Of a stretch of DNA of 35,243 bases, positions 7,973-14,865 are shown one piece after another. The stretch is from positions 1 to 35,243 of IMG/VR virus record IMGVR_UViG_3300008110_000686. One strand, given 5' to 3'. The translations under genes and the position numbers were made by a program. The notes under the pieces are model-generated. The model was not told the origin of the DNA. It made no database searches and saw only the letters and a program-made list of their open reading frames with translations. The stretch is from a virus. Every line of letters begins with the position of its first letter. Positions within the stretch are counted from its first letter, which is position 1.

Positions 7973-8085
7973 TATTTATGCGCCGCCTTCTTATGTCTTA
8001 GCAATGTATCGTTGGCGAAGATACCCCAACGAACTTCTATTCCTTTTTTACAAATATCGCAAATCACAACTCTACCCTTTTCCAC
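7972..8085 (-). CDS. 37-residue C2H2-type zinc finger microprotein
   Basis: A very short gene starting with GTG at 8085 and ending with TAA at 7972-7974. The product contains VICDICKKGIEVRW followed by LLRHKKAAH, giving C9-x2-C12 ... H31-x4-H36, the ligand pattern of a C2H2 finger, with a long loop between the pairs. Support for translation is unusually good: the GTG shares its G with the TAG of the upstream gene (TAGTG), the TAA shares its last A with the downstream ATG (TAATG), and aaggcgg lies upstream as a ribosome site. It fills what would otherwise be a gap of 112 bases in a packed operon. Small phage zinc fingers often bind nucleic acid or host proteins; its target is unknown. Confidence 0.7.
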   Translation of the reverse strand: MEKGRVVICDICKKGIEVRWGIFANDTLLRHKKAAHK

Positions 8086-8570
8086 TAGTCCGCCTTCCAC
8101 ACGGGTACAAATCTTCCCTCGTCTGTCTTAGTATACAATATAATGTTGTGTTTGAGAAGAGCCTGTAATTCTGTGCGTGAAGGTAAATTACCAGAATGCC
8201 CAGCATCAACAATATATTGATGCAAGTCCAATATGTCCGATTCTTTAAACATATACTTAGACCAGTTTTCGTGATCGGGATTTCCAATAGGATAAATCTT
8301 TTGTGGAGACTTAATCTTACCCTGAATTATATATTCCTGAATAGTTACTCTATGCTTACCAAGCATTGAGGCAACCTCTACAACTGTAAAGGCATTCTCC
8401 ATATACTTGTTAACCTGAGAATAAGAATACAGCACTCTCTTCCTATCTGGATAACACCAAGCAACTAATTCATCTTTTGATCTAGATGATCTAATAACCT
8501 TATGTATTTTGTCGTTTAGGAAGAAATACCGAAACTTTTTAGGTTTAGGTTCTCTCTTTTTTCTAGCCAT
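8085..8570 (-). CDS. Helix-turn-helix DNA-binding protein
   Basis: A 161-residue basic protein. The first 12 residues are a lysine/arginine patch (MARKKREPKPKK). The middle contains FTVVEVASMLGKHRVTIQEY (about residues 61-80), then IIQGKIKSP, which matches the winged helix-turn-helix of the MerR/excisionase superfamily (helix, turn, recognition helix, then a GKI wing). The C-terminal part has no recognised domain. It is probably a transcription regulator or a DNA-architecture protein. It lies among small zinc proteins near the start of the replication operon, close to the operator-like repeat at 9546-9564, which it could in principle bind. The first 55 bases overlap the zinc ribbon gene upstream. 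Confidence 0.7.
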   Translation of the reverse strand: MARKKREPKPKKFRYFFLNDKIHKVIRSSRSKDELVAWCYPDRKRVLYSYSQVNKYMENAFTVVEVASMLGKHRVTIQEYIIQGKIKSPQKIYPIGNPDHENWSKYMFKESDILDLHQYIVDAGHSGNLPSRTELQALLKHNIILYTKTDEGRFVPVWKAD

Positions 8571-8701
8571 TTTCCAAAACCACTCGTCTCTTTGTTAACC
8601 ATCCAGCGCTTTCCGCACATAATGCAGAACAGTTCCATATGAAGCTTTTGTGAGAATACCCTATCAACAAATACTCTACCACCGCATTTTTTACACCACA
8701 T
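8516..8701 (-). CDS. Small zinc ribbon protein
   Basis: A 61-residue protein with two CxxC knuckles, CKKC (residues 3-6) and CIMC (26-29), separated by a hydrophobic hairpin: the classic zinc ribbon layout. The rest is basic and aromatic (KRWMVNKE, GKWLEKREN). The ATG at 8701 shares its A with the TAA stop of the metallophosphoesterase (TAATG), which is why I prefer it to an in-frame start further upstream at 8734. The 3' end overlaps the next gene by 55 bases. Such ribbons bind nucleic acid or RNA polymerase in many phages; here the role is unknown. Confidence 0.65.
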   Translation of the reverse strand: MWCKKCGGRVFVDRVFSQKLHMELFCIMCGKRWMVNKETSGFGKWLEKRENLNLKSFGISS

Positions 8702-9501
8702 TATAAGGTAAATACCTTTCCGTCTACAACGCAAGAGTAGTCTGGGGATACGTGGATCATCTGGATATGTGGATAATCATTTACAATGTGTGCAATTGCA
8801 AATCCCTTTTGCCAGTCGTGATGCTGGCTGTACTTCATGCCATCGCTTTTTTCGTCACACATATGGCCAATTTCATACCCACGAAGAGTTTCTCCATCTC
8901 CGTTATTTCTTAACTCATATGTTACCATATGCGAAGCAATTCTGTGAGAGTGTCCTCTGATTAAAGATACCTGAAGATCTTCCATATCTTTTCTAACAGC
9001 TCCAGTTGCTGAAACAGAAAGACCATGATGAACATGTATGTCTCCAAAGCGGCGCTTTGGCAATTCGTTATAATAGATATACTCATATCCTAAAGAGTCT
9101 AGGCTCCATAAAGATTCTGGAGTTACCTCGCTAATATATTCTGGAAGCTTTGCATCAACATAGTTAAATACTCTAATGTCATGGTTGCCTAATGCTGAGA
9201 ATAACTGTGCGTCTGGAAGCATCTCTCTAGTCTTTGCATAGAAATCTCTTGCTCCTTTTGCTTCATGCCTCATCATTGGAACAATAAGGTCTCCGCTTTC
9301 AGTCTTATGATAATTTAAAAACTCTGCAGATCTTCCCTCTGTGTACTTGCTATAGCATGCCTGATCATCTGTATCGCCAAGGTAGTCAACTACATCTGGC
9401 TTAAACCATTTCATTACTTTAAACCATAGGGAGATCATCTTATCATCCTGATATGGGAACTGCTGATCGGATGATAACATCCACTTTAAATCGTTGCTCA
9501 T
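8701..9501 (-). CDS. Calcineurin-like metallophosphoesterase
   Basis: A 266-residue two-metal phosphoesterase. The family motifs appear in order: SSDQQFP (Asp of motif I, with Gln where His is usual), YLGDTDD (GDxxD), LGNHDIR (GNHD), VHHG and RGHSHR (GHxH). Relatives include phage nucleases, nucleotide phosphatases and RNA-end processing enzymes; the substrate cannot be assigned. It is the first gene after the structural region and follows the promoter/terminator module at 9518-9584. The ATG at 9501 is preceded by aaggtag. It may act in DNA or nucleotide processing, given its place at the head of the replication cluster. Confidence 0.82.
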   Translation of the reverse strand: MSNDLKWMLSSDQQFPYQDDKMISLWFKVMKWFKPDVVDYLGDTDDQACYSKYTEGRSAEFLNYHKTESGDLIVPMMRHEAKGARDFYAKTREMLPDAQLFSALGNHDIRVFNYVDAKLPEYISEVTPESLWSLDSLGYEYIYYNELPKRRFGDIHVHHGLSVSATGAVRKDMEDLQVSLIRGHSHRIASHMVTYELRNNGDGETLRGYEIGHMCDEKSDGMKYSQHHDWQKGFAIAHIVNDYPHIQMIHVSPDYSCVVDGKVFTL

Positions 9502-9517
9502 GTTCTACCTTAATACG

Positions 9518-9540
9518 AAAAAAGTCACGGTTGCGTGACT
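9518..9540 (-). terminator. Intrinsic terminator or attenuator after the structural genes
   Basis: A perfect 7-bp stem (agtcacg / cgtgact, 9523-9540) with a 4-base loop is followed on the minus strand by six T (9518-9523). It closes the tail gene operon. It also lies only about 10 bases downstream of the predicted start of the promoter at 9557-9584, so it may attenuate that promoter. Confidence 0.85.
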
Positions 9541-9545
9541 TTGAT

Positions 9546-9564
9546 GTTACAACGTAATTGTAAC
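9546..9564. promoter_or_regulatory. Inverted repeat, probable operator
   Basis: The sequence gttacaattacgttgtaac (minus strand) is a 7-bp inverted repeat with a 5-base centre. Its left arm contains the -10 box TACAAT of the promoter. Since the repeat spans the -10 and the likely start site, it suits a DNA operator for a dimeric repressor rather than an RNA hairpin. Confidence 0.5.
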
Positions 9565-9584
9565 ATATTTTATTGGATTGTCAA
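9557..9584 (-). promoter_or_regulatory. Sigma70-type promoter ahead of the replication cluster
   Basis: Minus strand TTGACA (9579-9584), a 16-base spacer, then TACAAT (9557-9562) preceded by TGT, an extended -10. This is the best -35 in the window. Transcription would start near 9550, between the structural gene ending at 9587 and the metallophosphoesterase at 9501, but an intrinsic terminator follows immediately. Confidence 0.65.
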
Positions 9585-9586
9585 TG

Positions 9587-10027
9587 CTAAGAGATGTCCC
9601 TCATGCAGATTGCAATAACATCTACATATATAGCTGAGCGTGTTCCGTCTCCTACAAAATTTACGAATAGGGTTGGGCTTCCTGTATTAACTCCACCTAC
9701 GGTTGCAGTAATAACATCTTTGTCGCTCACAGAAGCTTTTACTCCTGTAGAAATGTACACCTTACTAGCAGATAGCTCTGCCTGTGTAAACTTATCTCCA
9801 AAGCTAAATACTGTATTCTGTGGCTTACCCGCCTTTACGTCCTCAAACTTATGTCTAAATGTAAATATGACTGGAACCTGTAACTTAGTACCATCTGAGT
9901 TTGTTGAGTTTGCTAAAGCGGCAGACTGATACACATTGTTTACATTCTTAACTAAATTGTTAAGCTTTGTAGGATCAAGCGGCTCCCCGTCATTAAATAC
10001 TACTGGGATAAATTCATTTGTTGTCAT
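9587..10027 (-). CDS. Probable minor structural protein
   Basis: A 146-residue protein, largely beta strand by appearance. It begins with a segment common in small phage virion proteins (FIPVVFNDGEPLDPTKLNNLV), then a helix with NVNNVYQSAA. The C-terminal 90 residues are a beta-sandwich-like stretch (VPVIFTFRHKFED, KVYISTGVK, SPTLFVNFVGDG, AIYVDVIAI). It is the last gene of the tail region, before the terminator at 9518-9540. The start is coupled to the upstream gene by TAATG. I do not recognise a named family; a tail-tip, decoration or fibre-associated role is inferred from position. Confidence 0.6.
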   Translation of the reverse strand: MTTNEFIPVVFNDGEPLDPTKLNNLVKNVNNVYQSAALANSTNSDGTKLQVPVIFTFRHKFEDVKAGKPQNTVFSFGDKFTQAELSASKVYISTGVKASVSDKDVITATVGGVNTGSPTLFVNFVGDGTRSAIYVDVIAICMRDIS

Positions 10028-10431
10028 TATAGACTTTCTCCTAAATCGTGCATATTTACTTCAGCTTCGCTTACTTCAATAACCTTAGATCTATCTAGAC
10101 CATACTTATTAAAAATATCTGGGTCTATAATATGCCTACGTTTATTCTGAGATATTAAATACAGTTTACCATCTGCTATATTTTTAATCAAGGTGCCGTC
10201 TCTAAATCCCAGCTTTCCAGCTATCTTCATTCCAGATACAGCATTTTCAGTTGCGTTTACAGTAGGAAAAGACCATGAGATCTCTGCCCTTTCTGATATT
10301 AACCTAAAACGTTTTCCGTCTTTAATCCAGTATGTGGCCTTGTCGGTTTTAACAGCAAGTCCCGTAGGGAAATTAGTCGGTGAGCTTATTAAGGTGCTCT
10401 GAGTAGGCTTGGGCAGCTTCTTCTTTAGCAT
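10027..10431 (-). CDS. Protein with two YxI...GKRR-type surface repeats
   Basis: A protein of about 134 residues from the chosen ATG at 10431. It carries two copies of a repeat found in bacterial surface and phage virion proteins: ATYWIKDGKRFRLISE and KLYLISQNKRRHIIDPDIF, the second followed by YGLDRSKVIEVSEAEVNMHDLGE. The core motif is Y-x-I-x2-G/N-K-R-x-x-I. Its position among fibre genes suggests a virion-surface or host-contact role. The start is uncertain: the frame is open to 10509, but those codons lie inside the upstream gene, whereas 10431 has a modest gaagag upstream. It overlaps the upstream coiled-coil gene by 59 bases. It ends in TAATG with the next gene. Confidence 0.6.
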   Translation of the reverse strand: MLKKKLPKPTQSTLISSPTNFPTGLAVKTDKATYWIKDGKRFRLISERAEISWSFPTVNATENAVSGMKIAGKLGFRDGTLIKNIADGKLYLISQNKRRHIIDPDIFNKYGLDRSKVIEVSEAEVNMHDLGESL

Positions 10432-10555
10432 CTCGCTCTTCCACAATACTTGTAAGCTCTGCACGAAGTATTGCAATTTGTGTCTCATAGTTTGAGACAA
10501 TTTCGCCAATACGCTGCTGCAAAGCAGTTATAATTAGTTCGGCTTTATCTGCCAT
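10373..10555 (-). CDS. Short coiled-coil protein
   Basis: A 60-residue, almost wholly helical protein. Heptad-like spacing of I/L/A runs from AELIITALQQRIGEIVSNYE to QIAILRAELTSIVEERDAKE, so it is probably a coiled-coil oligomer. There are no cysteines and no signal or membrane segment. It is the third of three short helical genes after the large fibre gene. Such proteins may be fibre chaperones or small structural components; nothing here decides. The start ATG at 10555 is 7 bases after the previous stop. Confidence 0.6.
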   Translation of the reverse strand: MADKAELIITALQQRIGEIVSNYETQIAILRAELTSIVEERDAKEEAAQAYSEHLNKLTD

Positions 10556-10562
10556 GATATAC

Positions 10563-10781
10563 CTATTCTGTTAGTGTTGCTAGTTCTGCAACAAGAGCTG
10601 ATCTCTTGGCATTTAACTTTGCAAGAACGCCTGCATAGGCATTCATCTGATCCTGATCTACTGGTGTTACGGCCTCAAGCTGTAGCACATCTAGCTCAGA
10701 CGAATAGATTGAATAGTCTATCTGTCTAATTGCCTGATCTACAATAGACTTTTTCTCTACATTACTTAGTGTTGTTGTCAT
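10563..10781 (-). CDS. Short helical protein downstream of tail fibre genes
   Basis: A 72-residue helical protein. MTTTLSNVEKKSIVDQAIRQ is followed by IDYSIYSSELDVLQLEAV, a short turn with PVDQDQM, and a final helix with YAGVLAKLNAKRSALVAEL. The layout suggests a helical hairpin. An aaggagg ribosome site and an extended -10 promoter candidate precede it. Unknown function; the position suggests a virion assembly or fibre-associated role. Confidence 0.65.
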   Translation of the reverse strand: MTTTLSNVEKKSIVDQAIRQIDYSIYSSELDVLQLEAVTPVDQDQMNAYAGVLAKLNAKRSALVAELATLTE

Positions 10782-10798
10782 TTGTTTCCTCCTTATAT

Positions 10799-10807
10799 AT
10801 TATAACA
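10799..10807 (-). promoter_or_regulatory. Candidate extended -10 promoter
   Basis: Minus strand TGTTATAAT, overlapping the stop codon of the preceding gene, 18 bases upstream of the ATG of the 72-residue gene and just before its aaggagg site. No clear -35 is seen. The spacing to the gene is short, leaving room for a leader of only about 10 bases. Confidence 0.35.
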
Positions 10808-10982
10808 TGCCAGGAATATTTTGTATAGCCCCTGCTGTCTCTATTTCTTCATTTAAACTAGTTAATATTAAGTTTAGCCTATTTACAGACTCTTCATCAA
10901 GGGTGATTAGGCCCTCTACATTTTTATTATATAAAGAGTTTGCTTTGGCGATTAAATTTTTAAGCTCTGCTATATGTTCCAT
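10800..10982 (-). CDS. Short helical protein after the large fibre gene
   Basis: A 60-residue protein, helical at both ends (MEHIAELKNLIAKANSLYN and ESVNRLNLILTSLNEEIETA). I set the start at the ATG at 10982 because taaaggag lies 6 bases upstream; the longer open frame to 11111 runs inside the fibre gene. It is the first of three short helical genes in series, spaced 18 and 7 bases apart. Function unknown. A trimeric or dimeric coiled coil aiding fibre assembly is possible but unproven. Confidence 0.6.
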   Translation of the reverse strand: MEHIAELKNLIAKANSLYNKNVEGLITLDEESVNRLNLILTSLNEEIETAGAIQNIPGML

Positions 10983-10992
10983 TTTTTCTCCT

Positions 10993-13900
10993 TTATGCGC
11001 TATTAGACATTGCTGTATTAGAAATGTCTTGCCCTGTAATTCCATTTGTAGCCCATGCTTGGCACCCATAAAGAGTATATGTTTTTGAAACAAGTACGTT
11101 CTGGACAACAAATGACCCGCCTAAACCAGCACTTACATATGGTCCAGTTTGCTCAACATAGTTGCTAGCATTTGCGCTTCCAAACCATTGTAGGTAATAG
11201 CTGGGATCTGGTACACCAGTAGTAGATTTTGTAATTGTAACATCATATGCCCATTTTGTGCTTGTGCTATTTGCAGAATCATAAACAATTACTGGTGCGC
11301 CTTGCGGCTTATTATTTCCAACATTTGTTACTGTTGCAGTAGTAATCTGAACAAAGCCAGATGTAGAGTTATTACTTCCGCCGTCATTTGTTGCAGTTAC
11401 AGTACAATAAATATAATAACCTACAAATGATGCAGAGCTTGTATAACTAGAGCTTGTTGCTCCACTTATTGTAATTGTTTCAGAATACGGAAAATATTGA
11501 AATGTTCTATAATAATACCACTGATAAGTATATCCAGTTGGGCTTCCTGTCCATGTTCCATTCGTTGTATTATATTTATAATTTGAAGCTGCATCTCTAC
11601 TAACTACTGGTGCGGTTGAAACAGTTGGTTTTGCAACTACAGCTGCAGGAGTTCCTGTTTTAGCTACAGCAGTTCCTGGAAACTGAACTGTGGTTTTAAT
11701 ATCAGAATCAGTAGCATCTGGATCTGTATAATAAACGTAATATGGTGTAACTGTTATTGTATGCGAAGACCCATTTGTTAAGCCACTATAGCTCAATGTT
11801 GTTGAGGACTGAAGATACTTTGTAGACACTGTAGTTGTTCCTCTAGTTAATATTGCTGTATATCTACTAGCATTAGCATCTAGGGTTACTGGAACGCTTA
11901 ATGTTCCATCTCCAGTCGTTACTGTGCCAAGTGTGACTCCTGGAAGATCGGCGGGGGTGCCAGTAGATTTTGAAGTCATATTAAAAAGATATTGAGTTGT
12001 TCCAGCAGTAGTTCCTCTTTTTGGAGTCATTTGACCAGTCCACTTATAAGATGTGTTTGAGTAGTCTGCAAATCCGCCAAACGATATTGCTATAAATCCA
12101 CGCTTGCTTGCAGTGTAGTTAACTATACCTCCTGTTTGGGTTTCATATGGATAAAATCTTGTAGCGTTAGCATCAAAATTTGTAACATCTGTAGTATTTG
12201 AAACAGTATAAAATACAGCTGCAAAGCCTCCAGTATACATTTCTTTATAGGTAAGATCTGTAAATGTTCCTACTGCCGCTTCTGTTGCTTTAGAGGTTGT
12301 TTGAGCCGTTCCAAGCTGTCCCTTAGAATTTTTTGGAGTTATTGTTATATAATAAGTTGTGCTTGCAGACAATGATGTTATTGATATTGGTGTTGAAGTA
12401 GTTTGATCTGTTTTAGGATATCCAGATATTGATGTACCGCTATGAGAAGTTGTCTTCACGTCTATATCAAATTTAGCATAAGATGCTCCAGTAGTATACG
12501 GAACGGATATTGAATTTGCATTTGAAGTAACTGTACCTATGGTAAGTGTTGGTGCAGTATAAAGATTTGTTGCCGTTGTAATTTGAGTATAGCCTTCATC
12601 TGCTGGAGGGTAAATACCACTAAATCCTGTTGCCGCTCCAGCCGAAACCATATCTGCAGGAACTGGAAGCTCTCCAGAAAAGTCAGTTCTAATTGATCCT
12701 GTTTGTCCGTCTAAGTAAATTCTAAATGTTGAACCCTGTGCTGGGTTTGCTAAGCCAGCTCCAAGAACAGTACCATCAAAATAGAATCCAGACGAAACAT
12801 TTGGTGATCCAACATTTGCACCCTTATTTTGTATATATATATCGCAATACTTTTGATCTTTATAAAATCTTACATAATACGTTAATCGATAAGAAGCAAC
12901 ACCAGCTTGTCCGTCTATATATCCATCCCACCTAATTACATAGTCATTTGCGTCTGACCATCTTAAAAGGAAACCGTCTCCTGTTGCACCAGTGCCTCCG
13001 TCAGAACCCTGATTTAAATCTTTAGGAAATATTTGAACTACTCTTCCAGAGGTTCCATCAGGAACCTGGGTTCCACGAGCAACATCTAGGTAGATAAGAC
13101 CATTTGTGCTTACATAAAAAGTATTACCGAATGCAAACGTATAGCTTGAAAAGTCATCAACAACTATACTATTTTGTGTTGCAGTCGCACTTCCAGTTAA
13201 AGCATTAGTGCTAACGTTGGTAACAGTTAAAGTAAAGTTATAAGTTCCTGCTGCTAATGGTTGGTATGTAAAAGTATCAGCACTTGAATTAACAGCAACG
13301 CTACCTGTGGCCTGCCCAGTCCAGGAAATTGTTCCAGATATAACACCTGGATCATCTACGCTAAAGTTAGCAACATAAGTAAATTTTCTAGCCCCCTTAG
13401 TTATTGTAAAGGTTGTAATTGAAGGAAGCTTATACTTAATCATTGCATCTGTATTAGATGTAGGATTTGATACCGTAATTCCTCCAGCAGTAGAAGGTAT
13501 TGCTACCCCTCCACTATTCGTTAAAGCATTGCCTTCATTGCTTTCTCCACTACCATTAGATGCCCAAACAACTGGGACTATTCTATTTGTTGTGCTTGTG
13601 TCTGAAGGCTTATATAAAGAAGCATCATAAGTGGCACTTGTTGCTCCAGATATTGGACTCCATGTGTAAGAAGATCCAACTGTTTGATTTTGTAAATACC
13701 ACTGATATCTATATGACGTTGGAGTATTACTCCAAGTTCCACGATTAGCATCCAAAACACTAACGGTATATGAAGTATTTGTTCTAGTCATTGTTACCGT
13801 ACCAGCAGTTCCGATTGGAACTGCTCCACTAATCTGTGCAACTATGTAGTCAGTAACATCATTATATGGGGCCACTGAATATTCAACGTCTGTATCTGAT

Positions 13901-14865
13901 GATGAGTTTTTACAAATTAATTTAACGTGAAGCCATTTGCCAGTTGTCGATACCTGATTAAATGTGGTTGGTATGCTGAAATAGTCTTCTCCAGTAAGGG
14001 TAGTTGTTGTTTCGGTTGGAAAGGTTGAATATATAGTTGTTGATCCTAATAACTTAGCATCTGTAGGAGTCTCATACTGAGTATCTAATATATACCATTT
14101 GAGTATTGAGGTATCCTGATTAACAGATCTATACCATTCATTTGCAATTGAGTAAGTAATATATTTTGAAGAGCCAGCTGCCACCGTATTACTTGTTTTA
14201 AAGGATAGACTATTAATTACTGGCTGCTGTTTAATAATTTTTACTGTTTGGCTGTATGAAGTTCCTGTTGATCCCGATACAGTAATTCTATCTCTATACC
14301 AAACATATTGGCCATCGTACTGCAAAATTACAGCTTCGCTGTTCCTTAGCTTATCTCCTTCAAAATTTCCTTCATCATTTGTAACCTGTTGTGCAATATC
14401 TGTAAGAGGCCTATCGCTAAATACAAAAGTTCTGCTTCGTGAGGTAAGGTTTTCAATGTTTTGCCAATCTTGACCATCTCTTCCCCACAAAAATGTTGGT
14501 GCCGAACCACCCTGTGCAATAGATTCTGAGCCAGGACCCATCATTGCGAAATCGCCTACGTCTATTCCAGTGTAGCTTGTGTATCTAATTTTTGCAGGGG
14601 TCTCTGGGTATGGCTGTCCTGCAAATTTACCAAATATCTTTTGCCACGTATTTGAAGATGTAAATCTGTATATGGCTTTAATTCTTCTCCAGGTTCTTGT
14701 ATCGTCTGTATATCTTCCTGGTACTGCAGTTAAACTTGCTGTTTCAAGATCGCTAGTTCTTCTGTAAATATTTTTATGCTGGCGCCAATGCTTTGAACTA
14801 TCAGTAAAGTTTGATGCTGGAGTATTTGGATAAGATGAAGGAGTTGTTTTTCTGTAAATTCCCAT
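10993..14865 (-). CDS. Large beta-rich minor tail or tail fibre protein
   Basis: A 1290-residue, Ser/Thr/Tyr-rich protein built from extracellular-type beta modules. The first 90 residues have a degenerate triple motif: WRQHKNIYRRT, WRRIKAIYRFT, WQKIFGKF. Ig-like modules appear near residues 345-460 (GTWSNTPTSYRYQWYLQNQ) and 1080-1180 (GTWTGSPTGYTYQWYYYR). A beta-sandwich module spans about 565-730 (NTFYVSTNGLIYLDVARG, FLLRWSDANDYVIRW, TYYVRFYKDQKYCDIYIQ). FN3-like modules start near 765 and 970 (TSLSASTTYYITITPKNS). Such proteins are usually at the tail tip and bind the cell surface. The ATG follows the previous stop directly (TAAATG). No enzymatic motif or intramolecular chaperone is evident. 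Confidence 0.75.
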   Translation of the reverse strand: MGIYRKTTPSSYPNTPASNFTDSSKHWRQHKNIYRRTSDLETASLTAVPGRYTDDTRTWRRIKAIYRFTSSNTWQKIFGKFAGQPYPETPAKIRYTSYTGIDVGDFAMMGPGSESIAQGGSAPTFLWGRDGQDWQNIENLTSRSRTFVFSDRPLTDIAQQVTNDEGNFEGDKLRNSEAVILQYDGQYVWYRDRITVSGSTGTSYSQTVKIIKQQPVINSLSFKTSNTVAAGSSKYITYSIANEWYRSVNQDTSILKWYILDTQYETPTDAKLLGSTTIYSTFPTETTTTLTGEDYFSIPTTFNQVSTTGKWLHVKLICKNSSSDTDVEYSVAPYNDVTDYIVAQISGAVPIGTAGTVTMTRTNTSYTVSVLDANRGTWSNTPTSYRYQWYLQNQTVGSSYTWSPISGATSATYDASLYKPSDTSTTNRIVPVVWASNGSGESNEGNALTNSGGVAIPSTAGGITVSNPTSNTDAMIKYKLPSITTFTITKGARKFTYVANFSVDDPGVISGTISWTGQATGSVAVNSSADTFTYQPLAAGTYNFTLTVTNVSTNALTGSATATQNSIVVDDFSSYTFAFGNTFYVSTNGLIYLDVARGTQVPDGTSGRVVQIFPKDLNQGSDGGTGATGDGFLLRWSDANDYVIRWDGYIDGQAGVASYRLTYYVRFYKDQKYCDIYIQNKGANVGSPNVSSGFYFDGTVLGAGLANPAQGSTFRIYLDGQTGSIRTDFSGELPVPADMVSAGAATGFSGIYPPADEGYTQITTATNLYTAPTLTIGTVTSNANSISVPYTTGASYAKFDIDVKTTSHSGTSISGYPKTDQTTSTPISITSLSASTTYYITITPKNSKGQLGTAQTTSKATEAAVGTFTDLTYKEMYTGGFAAVFYTVSNTTDVTNFDANATRFYPYETQTGGIVNYTASKRGFIAISFGGFADYSNTSYKWTGQMTPKRGTTAGTTQYLFNMTSKSTGTPADLPGVTLGTVTTGDGTLSVPVTLDANASRYTAILTRGTTTVSTKYLQSSTTLSYSGLTNGSSHTITVTPYYVYYTDPDATDSDIKTTVQFPGTAVAKTGTPAAVVAKPTVSTAPVVSRDAASNYKYNTTNGTWTGSPTGYTYQWYYYRTFQYFPYSETITISGATSSSYTSSASFVGYYIYCTVTATNDGGSNNSTSGFVQITTATVTNVGNNKPQGAPVIVYDSANSTSTKWAYDVTITKSTTGVPDPSYYLQWFGSANASNYVEQTGPYVSAGLGGSFVVQNVLVSKTYTLYGCQAWATNGITGQDISNTAMSNSA

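Noticed and set aside
10432-10509. Longer N-terminus (MAKLSQTMRH) for the repeat protein ending at 10027
   Set aside because: These codons lie within the coding sequence of the coiled-coil gene, have no ribosome site and show no protein-like pattern of their own.
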